Shown here: positions 18,304 through 31,018 of the stretch, in pieces
How positions within the stretch are numbered: position 1 is the stretch's first letter
Layout: every line of letters starts with the position of its first letter
NCBI RefSeq assembly: GCF_002777975.1
Contig: NZ_NGVS01000031.1
Span: forward strand, 124,563 to 188,562
Source: Shewanella carassii
GTDB lineage: Bacteria > Pseudomonadota > Gammaproteobacteria > Enterobacterales > Shewanellaceae
Length of the DNA stretch: 64,000 nucleotides
Direction: 5' to 3'
Position numbers and translations under genes: made by a program
Notes under the pieces: model-generated
Database searches by the model: none
Seen by the model: only the letters and a program-made list of their open reading frames with translations
What the model was told of the DNA's origin: nothing

Positions 18304-18700
18304 CGCTTTGCACCAGTATCTGCCTGATTGGGTGCTCGGGGGCGGCCCCATTTTGGTGTTTATTCTGTTTTTTGCCGTAGTGCTCTATTGGCAGCTGGCA
18401 GATTTACTACTGCAACTTAAGTGTGTCGGTGGCAAAAGTTGCTGGCAATGCTGTAACCACAAGTGTGTACAGCTGCTTGCCTGGGTGAGTGCCGCACCGT
18501 TACTCGGCTTATTGGGGACTGTGGATGGTTTGCTCGGCAGTTTCGAGGCCATGACTCAGGGGCATGGTGAGGCGATAACTCGGGGAATGGCGCAAGCCTT
18601 GTTGACCACAGAGGTGGGGTTGGCCGTCGCGATCCCTGCCTGGTTATTGTTGCTGCTTGGACAGCAGCATTGTCAATCTCAATTGGAACAGCAGATATGA
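18296..18700 (+). CDS. exbB: ExbB-like proton channel subunit, compact (134 aa)
   Basis: Three membrane segments are visible (about residues 14-36, 58-78, 100-122), with the conserved ExbB block APLLGLLGTVDGLLGSF and TTEVGLAVAIPAWLL. At 134 residues it is shorter than the ~170-180 usual for ExbB2. The shortening falls in the cytoplasmic loop between segments 1 and 2, where a Cys-rich stretch (CVGGKSCWQCCNHKC) stands. The start lies inside the ttpC end and the stop overlaps exbD (ATGA). It is an energising subunit for TonB. Confidence 0.88.
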   Translation: MSDALHQYLPDWVLGGGPILVFILFFAVVLYWQLADLLLQLKCVGGKSCWQCCNHKCVQLLAWVSAAPLLGLLGTVDGLLGSFEAMTQGHGEAITRGMAQALLTTEVGLAVAIPAWLLLLLGQQHCQSQLEQQI

Positions 18701-19098
18701 AGTATCGCCGCCCCCTGCTCAGCCAACAGCAAGAGAAGAATCTGACCGTAGATATCTCTCCTCTACTGGATGTTGTATTTATTCTGCTGATTTTTTTCAT
18801 CGTCTCTGCGGTATTTGTGCGCGAGACCGGCGTGGAAATTCATCGCCCTCAGGCTGCCAGTAGCGAGAGTGTCGCCGAACGGAGCGTGTTGTTGGCCATT
18901 ACGGCCAATGGTGAAGTTTGGCATGGCGGGGCTCATATTGGTCTTGCTGGCGTTGCCCCTTTGCTGAGGCAGATGAGTGACCGCCCTGTAGTCATTCAGG
19001 CCGATAAAGACATAGATGCCGGACGCCTTATCGCGCTGATAGATGCCTGCAAATTGGCGACATCGGCCAGCGTCAGTGTGGCAACGACTTTGGAGTAG
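18697..19098 (+). CDS. exbD: ExbD-like biopolymer transport protein
   Basis: ATG 18697 overlaps the exbB stop (ATGA) with GGAA just upstream; a TTG nine codons earlier is rejected. The 133-residue product has a short cytoplasmic N-terminus, one membrane helix and a periplasmic domain. The helix begins VDISPLLDVVFILLIFFIV, with Asp25 at the position of the essential ExbD proton-path aspartate. The periplasmic part contains VVIQADKD, the usual ExbD strand. It is a partner of ExbB, TtpC and TonB. Confidence 0.92.
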   Translation: MKYRRPLLSQQQEKNLTVDISPLLDVVFILLIFFIVSAVFVRETGVEIHRPQAASSESVAERSVLLAITANGEVWHGGAHIGLAGVAPLLRQMSDRPVVIQADKDIDAGRLIALIDACKLATSASVSVATTLE

Positions 19099-19101
19099 AG
19101 G

Positions 19102-19770
19102 ATGGCTTATTTTTCTCAGCGGATATCGTTTCCCCGGCCCTTACTTAAACTCATGTTGGTATTGCTGATGCTGCTGTTGCTGGGCACCATAATGCAAGTC
19201 AGAAAGCACGCGTCCTCGGCGCCGGAACAACTCTTGGTGAGAGAGGTGGTGGTGGCCAAGTTGACACCACCACCCGCACCGCCGCAAGCGCAGCATCAAG
19301 ATGCCTCCAACCAACATCCCAAGTTGCTGTTGAGTGACTCGGCCGCCGAAGTCAGTTTAATGGTCACCCCTATGGAGGTGGCATTGCCAACACTCAGTGG
19401 CCCGGTAGCACCTGAGCCCAGTGCGCTGGCGCTGCCAAGTTTCAGTCTGTCTCAGCAGGAGACAGTTGCCGAAAGCATAGAAACCTTTGCCTTGGAACAG
19501 TTGGATCAGGTGCCAAGATTACTCAGCCGAATTTCCGCCAAAGTCCCACAGTCACTGGCGGCAAAAGGGGTGCATGAATTGCAACTGACCTTGCATGTGG
19601 TCATTCACGAAAACGGGAGTGCTGAGTTCAAGGGACTGGAGTCTCAGCCTTTGGCAGAGTTGCTTCAAGTCGCGCAACAAATTGCTCATCAAGCCAGATT
19701 CACGGCTCCAATGCGCGGCGGCGTAAAAGTTAAGGCCGAGTTCTATTGGCCGGTAAGGATTAAAGCATGA
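19102..19770 (+). CDS. tonB: TonB-like energy transducer, divergent TonB2 type
   Basis: The 222-residue protein has one N-terminal membrane helix (about residues 13-30), a short Pro-rich stretch (LTPPPAPPQAQ) and a C-terminal TonB-like domain (about 130-222). In that domain VPQSLAAKGVHELQLTLHV replaces the usual YP...G.EG.V pattern, and the end reads VKVKAEFYWPVRIKA. The short Pro region and divergence fit the TonB2 class and suggest specialisation for the cognate receptor. GAGG, the Shine-Dalgarno, spans the exbD stop; the gap is 3 bases. The stop overlaps the TPR gene (ATGA). Confidence 0.85.
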   Translation: MAYFSQRISFPRPLLKLMLVLLMLLLLGTIMQVRKHASSAPEQLLVREVVVAKLTPPPAPPQAQHQDASNQHPKLLLSDSAAEVSLMVTPMEVALPTLSGPVAPEPSALALPSFSLSQQETVAESIETFALEQLDQVPRLLSRISAKVPQSLAAKGVHELQLTLHVVIHENGSAEFKGLESQPLAELLQVAQQIAHQARFTAPMRGGVKVKAEFYWPVRIKA

Positions 19771-21146
19771 GATATTTTGCCTTGAGGGGAGCCAATGGTG
19801 GGCGCTGGTTAGTGTTGCCTGTGTTGCTGGTGTTGTCCCTTTATCGTTTTGCTTCAGCAAATGAGTTAGTAGATTTACCCTCAGTGCCGCAGTTTATGAT
19901 GAGTCCCATAGGGCAATATGAACCCGGGATCGATCTGGAAGAGCGGCAGGTGCTGCGTCAAGTCAGTAAATTGGTTGAAGCCGACAAGTTTACCGAGGCC
20001 AGGGTTGAACTCAAGTTGGCCTTGAGCCGTTCCGGAGACGCCGCCCTTTGGTACACCTTGGCCGGGATTGAGCAGCAGCTGGGGGATTTGAAGGCTGCCG
20101 CCCAGGCGTTGGAGAGCGCCCTGCAACTCTTGCCCGATTTCACCCGTGCCCAGGTTCAGTTAGCCGGGATCTTAACCTTGCAGAAGCGTTATGTTGAGGC
20201 TCGCCCCTGGTTGCAAAAAGCCCTGGCCCGGCAGGCCAGTGCGCCCTTGTATGGCATGTTGGGATACGGCTATTTGCTGGAGGCTGAATATCTCCCCGCC
20301 AGGGCGGCTTATCAGCAAGCCCTGTTGTTGGATGCCGACAATCGGGAGTATCAAAAAGCGCTGTTGCAACTGTCATTGGCCATGGATGACTTGGCAGGGG
20401 CAGAGCAAGCTTTGAATTTATTGATTAAGTCAGACCCCTCCCAGAGCAAAAAAGAGGCGGAACTCTATCTGCTCAGGGCTAATCTGGCACTAAGGCAGGG
20501 GCATGATATTAAGGCCATCAATAGTTTGACCTTGGCGAAGTCCTTATCTGATAACCATAAGCAACGCCGAGCCATTGATTGGCAATTGTCGCAGCTTTAT
20601 CTGAAAAATGGCTTGCATGAAAACGCCTTACCGGCGCTTTATGCCGTGGTTAATGCCGGGACCTTGCCCCCTTGGTCCGAGTTGATAGTGACCCTGAATT
20701 ATCTGTTACAACAGCAACAACACCAGGCGGTGAGTGAGCTGGCCGCCAAACTGATGCAACAGAAAAATCTGCCTCAGGTGCAACAGAGTCAGCTGTATGT
20801 CTTGATGGGCAAGGGGATGGTATCGGAAGGAAAAAGTGCATCTGCGGTTAAAAAGTTTACTCAGGCGTTGTCTTTGGATGCCCTGAATGGGGACGCCTTG
20901 ATTGAATTGGCGCTGCTCAAGCAAGAGGCGCAGCCGCAAACTGCGGAGCAACTGCTGCAGCGGGCGGCCGATATCCCCGAAACTCAGATCAGGGCGTTGA
21001 CTCTACTCGCTCAGCTGTTGGTTGAACAACAGCGTTACGACAGAGCCTTGCTGGCATTGAAACAGGTGTCGCATCTGGCGCCGGATACCCCAGGGCTTAA
21101 GCAAAATCTGCAAGTCGTGACCAATTTAACGCGTTTGAGCCGCTAA
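19767..21146 (+). CDS. TPR protein of TonB2-type cluster
   Basis: The 459-residue exported protein has a signal sequence of about residues 1-32 (LPVLLVLSLYRFASA) and then successive 34-residue helical repeats (about 60-440), such as ALWYTLAGIEQQLGDLKAAA and APLYGMLGYGYLLEAEYLPA. TPR genes close TonB2 clusters in related bacteria, where they are required by some TonB2 systems. It probably acts in the periplasm as an assembly or stabilising factor. It is the last gene of the nine-gene run. No strong terminator was seen after it. Confidence 0.85.
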   Translation: MRYFALRGANGGRWLVLPVLLVLSLYRFASANELVDLPSVPQFMMSPIGQYEPGIDLEERQVLRQVSKLVEADKFTEARVELKLALSRSGDAALWYTLAGIEQQLGDLKAAAQALESALQLLPDFTRAQVQLAGILTLQKRYVEARPWLQKALARQASAPLYGMLGYGYLLEAEYLPARAAYQQALLLDADNREYQKALLQLSLAMDDLAGAEQALNLLIKSDPSQSKKEAELYLLRANLALRQGHDIKAINSLTLAKSLSDNHKQRRAIDWQLSQLYLKNGLHENALPALYAVVNAGTLPPWSELIVTLNYLLQQQQHQAVSELAAKLMQQKNLPQVQQSQLYVLMGKGMVSEGKSASAVKKFTQALSLDALNGDALIELALLKQEAQPQTAEQLLQRAADIPETQIRALTLLAQLLVEQQRYDRALLALKQVSHLAPDTPGLKQNLQVVTNLTRLSR

Positions 21147-21340
21147 GCGGTTTCGAGAGGGGCCGAGCTATCTCTTCGGGGGCTGCCCTGCTCGGTATCT
21201 TGGGTTAGACAGCATTATTGATAACCGCTGACTTGAAGGCTGGTGTTTAGCCTTTAATCTCACTGTCAGTGGACGAGCCCCTGACATAGAACGTAATATA
21301 GCGCCCGTATTAGGTTTTAACTCAATCGGTTCCCGTTAAT

Positions 21341-21913
21341 ATGCTGCTGATGATCGACAACTATGATTCCTTTACCTTCAATCTGGTGCAGTATTTTCAG
21401 CAGTTGGGGCAGCAGCCTGTTATCAAGCGTAACGATGAGATTGGCCTCGATGAGATCCGTGAGTTGGCGCCGGATTATCTGGTGATCTCTCCCGGGCCCT
21501 GTAGCCCGGATCAGGCGGGGATCTCGCTGGCCGCCATCGAACATTTTGCCGGTGAGTTGCCTATTCTGGGTGTCTGTCTTGGACACCAATCGCTGGCTCA
21601 GGTGTTCGGTGCCAAGGTGGTTCGGGCCAAGCGGGTGATGCACGGTAAGACATCGGCAATCAGTCACCATGGCCACGGGCTGTTTCAAGGCCTGGCCAAC
21701 CCCTTGACTGTGACTCGTTATCACTCGCTGTTGATTGACAGCGTGCCCCAAGGTTTTACTCTGGATGCCTGGTATGACGACCCGCTACACGGGCGGGAAA
21801 TTATGGCCATCAGCCATGCCGAGAAACGCCTCTACGGCGTGCAGTTTCATCCCGAATCCATTCTGACCCAGCAAGGGCTGGAATTGCTGAATAATTTTCT
21901 GCGTCTGGCGTAG
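21341..21913 (+). CDS. pabA: Aminodeoxychorismate synthase component II (PabA)
   Basis: Glutamine amidotransferase subunit supplying ammonia for 4-amino-4-deoxychorismate, on the way to p-aminobenzoate and folate. The 190 residues are full length. They start [17 protein letters not shown], with oxyanion segment [11 protein letters not shown], nucleophile elbow GVCLGHQ (Cys about residue 79) and the His/Glu pair in FHPES near residue 169. TrpG is a close relative. PabA is preferred because no trp genes are near and because pabA lies upstream of argD/ast in Shewanella. The 194-base upstream gap separates it from the import operon. Confidence 0.93.
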   Translation: MLLMIDNYDSFTFNLVQYFQQLGQQPVIKRNDEIGLDEIRELAPDYLVISPGPCSPDQAGISLAAIEHFAGELPILGVCLGHQSLAQVFGAKVVRAKRVMHGKTSAISHHGHGLFQGLANPLTVTRYHSLLIDSVPQGFTLDAWYDDPLHGREIMAISHAEKRLYGVQFHPESILTQQGLELLNNFLRLA

Positions 21914-22113
21914 CAGAGCCTCGAGTTTAAAGGGGGGATCCGCCCGAAGGATGCTCTGTGACTTACCCCCCTCTCCTTAACAAGCCTTTACAAGTTTTCA
22001 GCTTTTGCCGAACAACATCCCCTGACAAATATGGTATAACAGGCCGCAATCGCTTGTTTTCTATCATATGCCGCTTCCCGGCGGCCAAGATAACTATAAA
22101 TAAAGGAAGGATG

Positions 22114-24594
22114 ATGAAAAGCCTGATGCGTCATGTCGGTCTGAGTGTTTTGACTCTGGCCGTTCTCAGCGGCTGCGCCGCCACCGAGCCGCAACTCACC
22201 ACCCAAGAGATCACCAACCCCAGCCAAACAGTACCCTTGGCAGCGCCTCCTGTGGCCGATAAGCCGTTAACTCTGAATCAAATTATGGCGGATCCCGATT
22301 GGATGGGACTCGCCCCCAAAGGTGCCTACTGGAGCGATGACAGCAGCGCTGTGCTGTTTGCCCGCCAGCAGAGTGCATCTGTGCTGCGCAGTTACTATCG
22401 TCAGGGAGTGACAGACAAACAGGCGCAGGAACTGGCGTTGTCTGAACTGCATACCGTCTCACAACGAGACGGCGTTCTGAGCCCAGATAAACGCCGCAAG
22501 GCTTATATCTATCAGGGCAACCTGTTTGTAAAGGACTTGGGCAGCGGTGAGATTACTCAGTTGACCCGGCAAAATACCAAGATTGAAGGACTGCGCTTTT
22601 TAGCGAATGGTGATCTTGCCTATTGGCAGGCGGGGCAGGTATTCAGATTGCATGTAGGCTCGGGCCTTGTGGAACAGCTCGCGGATATCAAGATGGCCAA
22701 AGAGCCGGTGCAGACCCAAGAGCCGGAAACTTATCTCGCCAAAGAGCAACATAAACTGATCCGCTATGTGGCCAAGCAGCAGGAAAACGCCAAGTCTCGG
22801 GAGACATATCAGCAGCAGTTACAGAGTGAAGATCCGACCCTGACGGCCAAGCCTTGGTATCTGGGTGAGAGTGAGCAACTGGTGGAACTGAGCCTGTCGC
22901 CGGACGGTCGCTATCTGTTGTTGGCTTTGCAGGATAAGAGTTATAACTGGCGTGGCGAGCATGACATCATGCCTAACTATCTTGGCAAAGATGGCTATGT
23001 CGATCCCGTGCCGGTGCGAGCCAGAGTGGCTGAAGACAAGGCTCCGGGGCAGCGTTTGGTGTTGCTGGATTTGCAGCAGCGGAGTCAGAAAGAGATAACC
23101 ATCGAAGGCTTGCTCGGCTACGACCAGGATGTGTTGGCCGAGGTTAAGGCCGAAAACGCCAAGGCGAAAGGCGAGCGCTATGAAAGCAAAAAAGCCCCGC
23201 GCAAGATCCAACTGATGCAGGATTGGGGCTGGCGCCAGAGCGCTATTCAATGGCAAGAGTCGGGCGAGCGAGTGGCCGTAATGCTGGAAGCCGTGGACAA
23301 CAAAGACCGTTGGCTGGCCCGGGTCGATCTGGCCAAGGGCAAGCTAATCACTGAGCACAGGCTGCATGATGATGCCTGGGTAAACTATGACTACAATCAG
23401 TACGGTTGGCTACCCGGCAGCGACACCCTGTACTATCTGTCGGAAGAGAGCGGTTATTCGCAGCTGTATCTCAAGCCACTCGGCGGTAAGGCGCGGGCTT
23501 TGACCTCGGGCAAGTTCGTGGTCAGTGACTTAACCCTGAGCCCGGATAACCGTTATATCTACTACAAGGCCAATAAGGATCACCCCGGCAAGTACAATGT
23601 CTATCGGGTTGAGATCAGTAGCGGCAAAGATGAACAGTTGACTCAGTGGAATGGCGTGCTCGACTACAGCCTGAGCCCGGATGGTCGTTCGCTGCTGTTG
23701 ACCGCCTCCAGCCTGACCCGGCCGGATGAACTCTATATTCAAGCCATAGGCGGTGAGTTGACTCAACTGACCCATTACACCAGTGATAGCTTCAAGAGTT
23801 ATCCTTGGCAGGCGCCTGAGGTGGTTGCCGTGCCCTCCAGCCATGGCGCCGGTGAAGTCTATGCCAGGGTGTATCTGCCGACCGGTTTCGACAAGGATCG
23901 CGCCGAGTCATATCCGGCAGTGATCTTCAATCATGGTGCCGGTTATCTGCAGAATGCCCATTATGGGTTTTCCGGTTATTTCCGTGAGTTCATGTTCCAT
24001 AACCTGCTGGCACAGCAGGGATATGTGGTGATGGACATGGATTATCGCGGCTCCAAAGGCTATGGCCGCGACTGGCGCACCGCTATCTACCGCAACATGG
24101 GGCATCCGGAAGTGGAAGACTTGGCCGATGGCGTCAAGTGGATGAGCCAACATGCCAATGTTGATGCCAAGCGGGTGGGCACCTATGGCGGTTCTTACGG
24201 CGGCTTTTTGACCTTTATGGCACTGTTTACTCAACCCGAGTTGTTCCAGGCCGGTGCCGCGCTGCGGCCGGTGACCGACTGGGCTCACTATAATGCGCCT
24301 TATACCTCGAACATACTCAACACCCCGGATGTGGACCACATCGCCTATGAACGCAGCTCGCCCATCTACCATGCCGAGGGTTTGCAAAAGCCGCTGCTGA
24401 TCATGAGCGGAGTCATGGACGACAACGTCTTCTTCCAGGACAGTGTCCGCCTAGTGCAGCGACTGATAGAGCTGGAAAAGCCGATGTTTGAGACGGCTAT
24501 CTATCCGGTGGAACCCCATGGCTTCAGACAGCCATCGAGCTGGCTGGACGAGTATCGCCGCATCTATAAGTTGTTTGAACAAGAGCTGAAATAA
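22114..24594 (+). CDS. S9 family (prolyl oligopeptidase/DPP-like) lipoprotein peptidase
   Basis: The chosen ATG at 22114 follows AAGGA by 6 bases and starts a lipoprotein signal with lipobox LSGC. An ATG one codon earlier is possible; a GTG at 21958 is rejected. The 826-residue protein has an N-terminal WD/propeller-like region with repeated SPD.RY and SPDGR motifs, then an alpha/beta-hydrolase domain. The triad is Ser694 (YGGSYGGF), Asp769 (MDDN) and His802 (PHGF). It is expected to cleave Xaa-Pro or related peptides in the envelope. It is a single gene between pabA and a strong terminator. Confidence 0.92.
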   Translation: MKSLMRHVGLSVLTLAVLSGCAATEPQLTTQEITNPSQTVPLAAPPVADKPLTLNQIMADPDWMGLAPKGAYWSDDSSAVLFARQQSASVLRSYYRQGVTDKQAQELALSELHTVSQRDGVLSPDKRRKAYIYQGNLFVKDLGSGEITQLTRQNTKIEGLRFLANGDLAYWQAGQVFRLHVGSGLVEQLADIKMAKEPVQTQEPETYLAKEQHKLIRYVAKQQENAKSRETYQQQLQSEDPTLTAKPWYLGESEQLVELSLSPDGRYLLLALQDKSYNWRGEHDIMPNYLGKDGYVDPVPVRARVAEDKAPGQRLVLLDLQQRSQKEITIEGLLGYDQDVLAEVKAENAKAKGERYESKKAPRKIQLMQDWGWRQSAIQWQESGERVAVMLEAVDNKDRWLARVDLAKGKLITEHRLHDDAWVNYDYNQYGWLPGSDTLYYLSEESGYSQLYLKPLGGKARALTSGKFVVSDLTLSPDNRYIYYKANKDHPGKYNVYRVEISSGKDEQLTQWNGVLDYSLSPDGRSLLLTASSLTRPDELYIQAIGGELTQLTHYTSDSFKSYPWQAPEVVAVPSSHGAGEVYARVYLPTGFDKDRAESYPAVIFNHGAGYLQNAHYGFSGYFREFMFHNLLAQQGYVVMDMDYRGSKGYGRDWRTAIYRNMGHPEVEDLADGVKWMSQHANVDAKRVGTYGGSYGGFLTFMALFTQPELFQAGAALRPVTDWAHYNAPYTSNILNTPDVDHIAYERSSPIYHAEGLQKPLLIMSGVMDDNVFFQDSVRLVQRLIELEKPMFETAIYPVEPHGFRQPSSWLDEYRRIYKLFEQELK

Positions 24595-24601
24595 TCACTT
24601 T

Positions 24602-24632
24602 ACAGGCCTCATTCGAGGCCTGTTTCTTTTTG
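24602..24632 (+). terminator. Intrinsic terminator after S9 peptidase gene
   Basis: ACAGGCCTC (24602-24610) pairs perfectly with GAGGCCTGT (24615-24623), loop ATTC, followed by TTTCTTTTT. Confidence 0.88.
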
Positions 24633-24732
24633 CTATCAAGATATTGCTGATAAAGCCGCTACATATATAACAATAAAGGGGCTAACATAAAAACACAGGG
24701 CCCGGACACGGGCGTGGCAGGAAGGGACTGAT

Positions 24733-25875
24733 TTGGCCTTGTCGGTAGCGGGTGGCGTTAAACCCGGTAGTGTAATAGAGATAGAGCAGCGCCTGTATCA
24801 ACAACTGATACTGGGTAAGCAGCGCATTGACAGCGGTGGCGATGAGCTTGAACCTGAGCTGGAGGCGGTGGCCTTCAAGCTTGAGGTTGAACGTGAGGCG
24901 ACTCTGGAGCGGCTCGCCAGGCAGCAACAAGCCAAGGCGCTCTATCAGAAGGTATCGGCTCAGTTAATCGAGACCCTGGCGGCAGAGCTCGGCAACCGTC
25001 TTGCCTCCATCGAAGAGGTGACACGCTTATCAGGCATCACAGACAAACAGATCTTGCTGCTGGAGCTATTGCAGCATCCAAGGCTGGATCTAGCACGTCT
25101 TCGCCCGGTCGTTGCCGAGCAGAGTTGGCTGGTGAGAGACTTGAGCTCTCTGGTCAACAGTCCCTCATTCAGGGCTCGCAGGCCGCAGAATCTGGATGTA
25201 CAGCTGACAGATCTCAAGTTGGTACTCAGCTATATCGGGGTTGAAAATCTGCGCATTTTAGTCCCTTACTACACTTGTCGTCATTGGCTGCCCACAGGTC
25301 ATGCCAGTCTGCTTTGGACGGTACGTAAGCTATGGCGCTTCTCGCAGGTGCAGGGCATTGCTGCCAGAACCCTGGCCAAGTTACATGACTTGGATGCCCC
25401 TATGCTGTATGCGGTTTCCCTGATGCAACAACTGGGGATCTCTGTGCTGCTCTCCATGAGCGCCAAGCTGTTTGAGCAGTTGCGTGGCTCCTGGCTCAGA
25501 GAGGCGAGTCGAGACAGGGATAAGGCACTCTATGATGCCATTGCCCTGTGTGATTTCCCCGCGGCCCTGGTCTATTCCTTGATCAAACAACATGCTGGAA
25601 CGCTCAATTGGCAACTGCCGACCCAGCTTGGGTTTGCGGATGCCGCCATGGTGACCCTCCTTAAAGAGCGGGATACGGCACTGAGTTTTAATCAACTCTC
25701 ACCCCATGCGGCTGTGCTAGCCAAAGCCGATTGTTTTGCTAAGTGTTTTTTACTGGAAGAGATGCGGCAACTGGAATTCAGGGACAGGCGGATCATGATG
25801 GCGTATCATGAGCTCACTGAACAGGAACTCATTCGTCTCAAAGGCCAGAATTACCGCAAACCCGAACTGCTTTAA
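24733..25875 (+). CDS. HDOD domain protein, 380 aa
   Basis: The TTG start at 24733 follows GGAAGGGA by about 5 bases. The protein is soluble, with a charged helical N-terminus (about 1-85) and an HDOD region (about 90-300). HDOD features include LLELLQHPRLDLARLRPVV, SLVNSPSF and YAVSLMQQLGISVLL; the metal-binding HD residues are degenerate, as usual for HDOD. HDOD proteins are regulatory or signalling modules rather than enzymes. The gap to the next gene is 37 bases, so co-transcription with the hydrolase gene is likely. Confidence 0.85.
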   Translation: MALSVAGGVKPGSVIEIEQRLYQQLILGKQRIDSGGDELEPELEAVAFKLEVEREATLERLARQQQAKALYQKVSAQLIETLAAELGNRLASIEEVTRLSGITDKQILLLELLQHPRLDLARLRPVVAEQSWLVRDLSSLVNSPSFRARRPQNLDVQLTDLKLVLSYIGVENLRILVPYYTCRHWLPTGHASLLWTVRKLWRFSQVQGIAARTLAKLHDLDAPMLYAVSLMQQLGISVLLSMSAKLFEQLRGSWLREASRDRDKALYDAIALCDFPAALVYSLIKQHAGTLNWQLPTQLGFADAAMVTLLKERDTALSFNQLSPHAAVLAKADCFAKCFLLEEMRQLEFRDRRIMMAYHELTEQELIRLKGQNYRKPELL

Positions 25876-25912
25876 GCGCTTGTGGCGCCTGTAGGCCTTT
25901 CATGGAGGAGCT

Positions 25913-26818
25913 ATGCCCAGTTGGCAAGCCTCGGTATTGAACCGGTTGTTAACTTATGTGGCGCGGCCATCGGTCAGTCGCGGCAGTGCCAAAGTCCCAC
26001 TCAGTGCTATTCGTCAGCGTTTGCTGGAGATGGATCGTCGCTTGCTGGGCTGGCCGCCGGAACTCAAGGTCGAACACTGGCCGTTGAGCCACTCGCCGCT
26101 CATCCATTACCAGCTGCCGCAACCCAGAGAAGTCAGCCTCTTTTATATCCGCGGCGGCGGCTTCTGTTTCAAGACCCCCCATGCCCATGCCCGTTTCCTG
26201 GCCGATATCATGCAGCGCAGTCTGGCAGATTGTTACGTGCCCGATTATCGTCTGGCACCTGAGCACCCATTTCCGGCGGCCTGTGATGATGTGCTGGAAG
26301 CTTATCGGATGACGCTTGAGCATTGTGACCCGGACAAACTGGTGCTGATGGGCGACTCGGCCGGAGGCAATCTTGCTTTGAGCCTGTTGTTACAGCTGAA
26401 ACAGCTTGAGTTACCGTTGCCGAGAGCCTGCGTGTTGCTGTCTCCGGCCTTGGATCTCGGTATTACAGGCGATACCGAGCGCATTTTGGCAGCTGACGAC
26501 CCCTTGTTTACCGTTGAATCCCTGCTCAGACTCAGGGGGGCCTATCTCGCCGGTAGCAACCCCATGTCTGAGCGAGTCTCGCCGCTTTATGGCTGTTTTA
26601 AGGACTTGCCGCCCATCTTGCTGCTGGCCGGTACCCGTGAGTTGTTGCTGCAGGATGCCGAGCGCCTGCAACAGGCGGTATTGCGCGACGGCGGTCACAT
26701 AGAAGCCGGTTTTTACCTCCATATGCCCCATGTGTTTCCACTATTTGAACTGCTGCCCGAGGCCACTGAGGCCAGGGGGCAAATCGCTGCTTTTATACGC
26801 AATAATCTGCTGTTATGA
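25913..26818 (+). CDS. Alpha/beta hydrolase, hormone-sensitive-lipase family
   Basis: ATG 25913 follows GGAGGAG closely. The 301-residue enzyme has the nucleophile elbow GDSAGGNLA (Ser149), DYRLAPEHPFPAACDD (from residue 111), an Asp candidate in LLLQDAERL and a His candidate in HMPHVFPLF. The oxyanion motif, normally HGGG, reads RGGG (80-83). The His to Arg change is unusual, though the glycines are kept. It is probably a carboxylesterase or acyl-ester hydrolase with unknown substrate. Confidence 0.9.
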   Translation: MPSWQASVLNRLLTYVARPSVSRGSAKVPLSAIRQRLLEMDRRLLGWPPELKVEHWPLSHSPLIHYQLPQPREVSLFYIRGGGFCFKTPHAHARFLADIMQRSLADCYVPDYRLAPEHPFPAACDDVLEAYRMTLEHCDPDKLVLMGDSAGGNLALSLLLQLKQLELPLPRACVLLSPALDLGITGDTERILAADDPLFTVESLLRLRGAYLAGSNPMSERVSPLYGCFKDLPPILLLAGTRELLLQDAERLQQAVLRDGGHIEAGFYLHMPHVFPLFELLPEATEARGQIAAFIRNNLLL

Positions 26819-26825
26819 TGAGTTG

Positions 26826-26854
26826 CTAACTATGCATTTTTTATGAATAGTTAG
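26826..26854. promoter_or_regulatory. Inverted repeat in the argD upstream region
   Basis: CTAACTAT (26826-26833) and ATAGTTAG (26847-26854) are perfect inverted arms around a 13-base AT-rich centre. It starts 8 bases after the hydrolase stop and about 270 bases before argD. It could be a hairpin at the hydrolase mRNA end or an operator. The remaining ~270 bases to argD are AT-rich and hold no gene. Confidence 0.4.
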
Positions 26855-27118
26855 TGGTTCAGGCGTCAGTTAAGACTTTTTGTGACTATTTATGCCGTTA
26901 AATGGCAGTTATTTGCCTGCTTAATTCTCAAACTCAGATCTTTATGCATTTACAGGTTAATAACTTGGCCATGATTATTGATAAAACTGGTGTTTTGATC
27001 ACAATTTCGCTAATAATGACACCTAAGCAACACAAGTGGGTGCAGTTTTGCTCACAAAAAATAAAGATTAACTGCTTAAATCGGTGGCCGTCAGAGCCGC
27101 CGATAACACAAAGGATGA

Positions 27119-28342
<1,224 letters not shown>

Positions 28343-28347
28343 TCCCC

Positions 28348-28363
28348 GTGGGCCCTGGCCCAC
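28348..28363 (+). other. Palindromic hairpin between argD and astA
   Basis: GTGGGCC (28348-28354) and GGCCCAC (28357-28363) form a near-continuous palindrome with no U-tract. It is a possible intercistronic processing or stability element. astA starts about 80 bases later. Confidence 0.45.
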
Positions 28364-28444
28364 TTAGCGCAATAGACTCACAGCTGCTGTTCTGACGGGC
28401 CATTCCTGACGGAGCAGCAACTGTGGATGAGTGGAGATTTAACC

Positions 28445-30935
<2,491 letters not shown>

Positions 30936-30940
30936 CAGTG

Positions 30941-30970
30941 AAGGGAAGCGCAGTGGCGCTTCCCTTTTTT
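30941..30970 (+). terminator. Intrinsic terminator of argD-astA-astD
   Basis: AAGGGAAGCGC (30941-30951) pairs perfectly with GCGCTTCCCTT (30956-30966), loop AGTG, followed by TTTT. Confidence 0.9.
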
Positions 30971-31018
30971 GAACATACCATTTGCCTTTGGGCAAACTGC
31001 ATTACACAGGGAATAACC

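Noticed and set aside
26829..26850. Possible ArgR box upstream of argD
   Set aside because: The ATGCATTTTTTATGAAT segment fits the ARG-box pattern at too few positions and the half-sites are mis-spaced.
26988..27003. Possible CRP site TGATCACA upstream of argD
   Set aside because: Only one half-site is good; the opposite half (TGTGA) is not present at the right distance.
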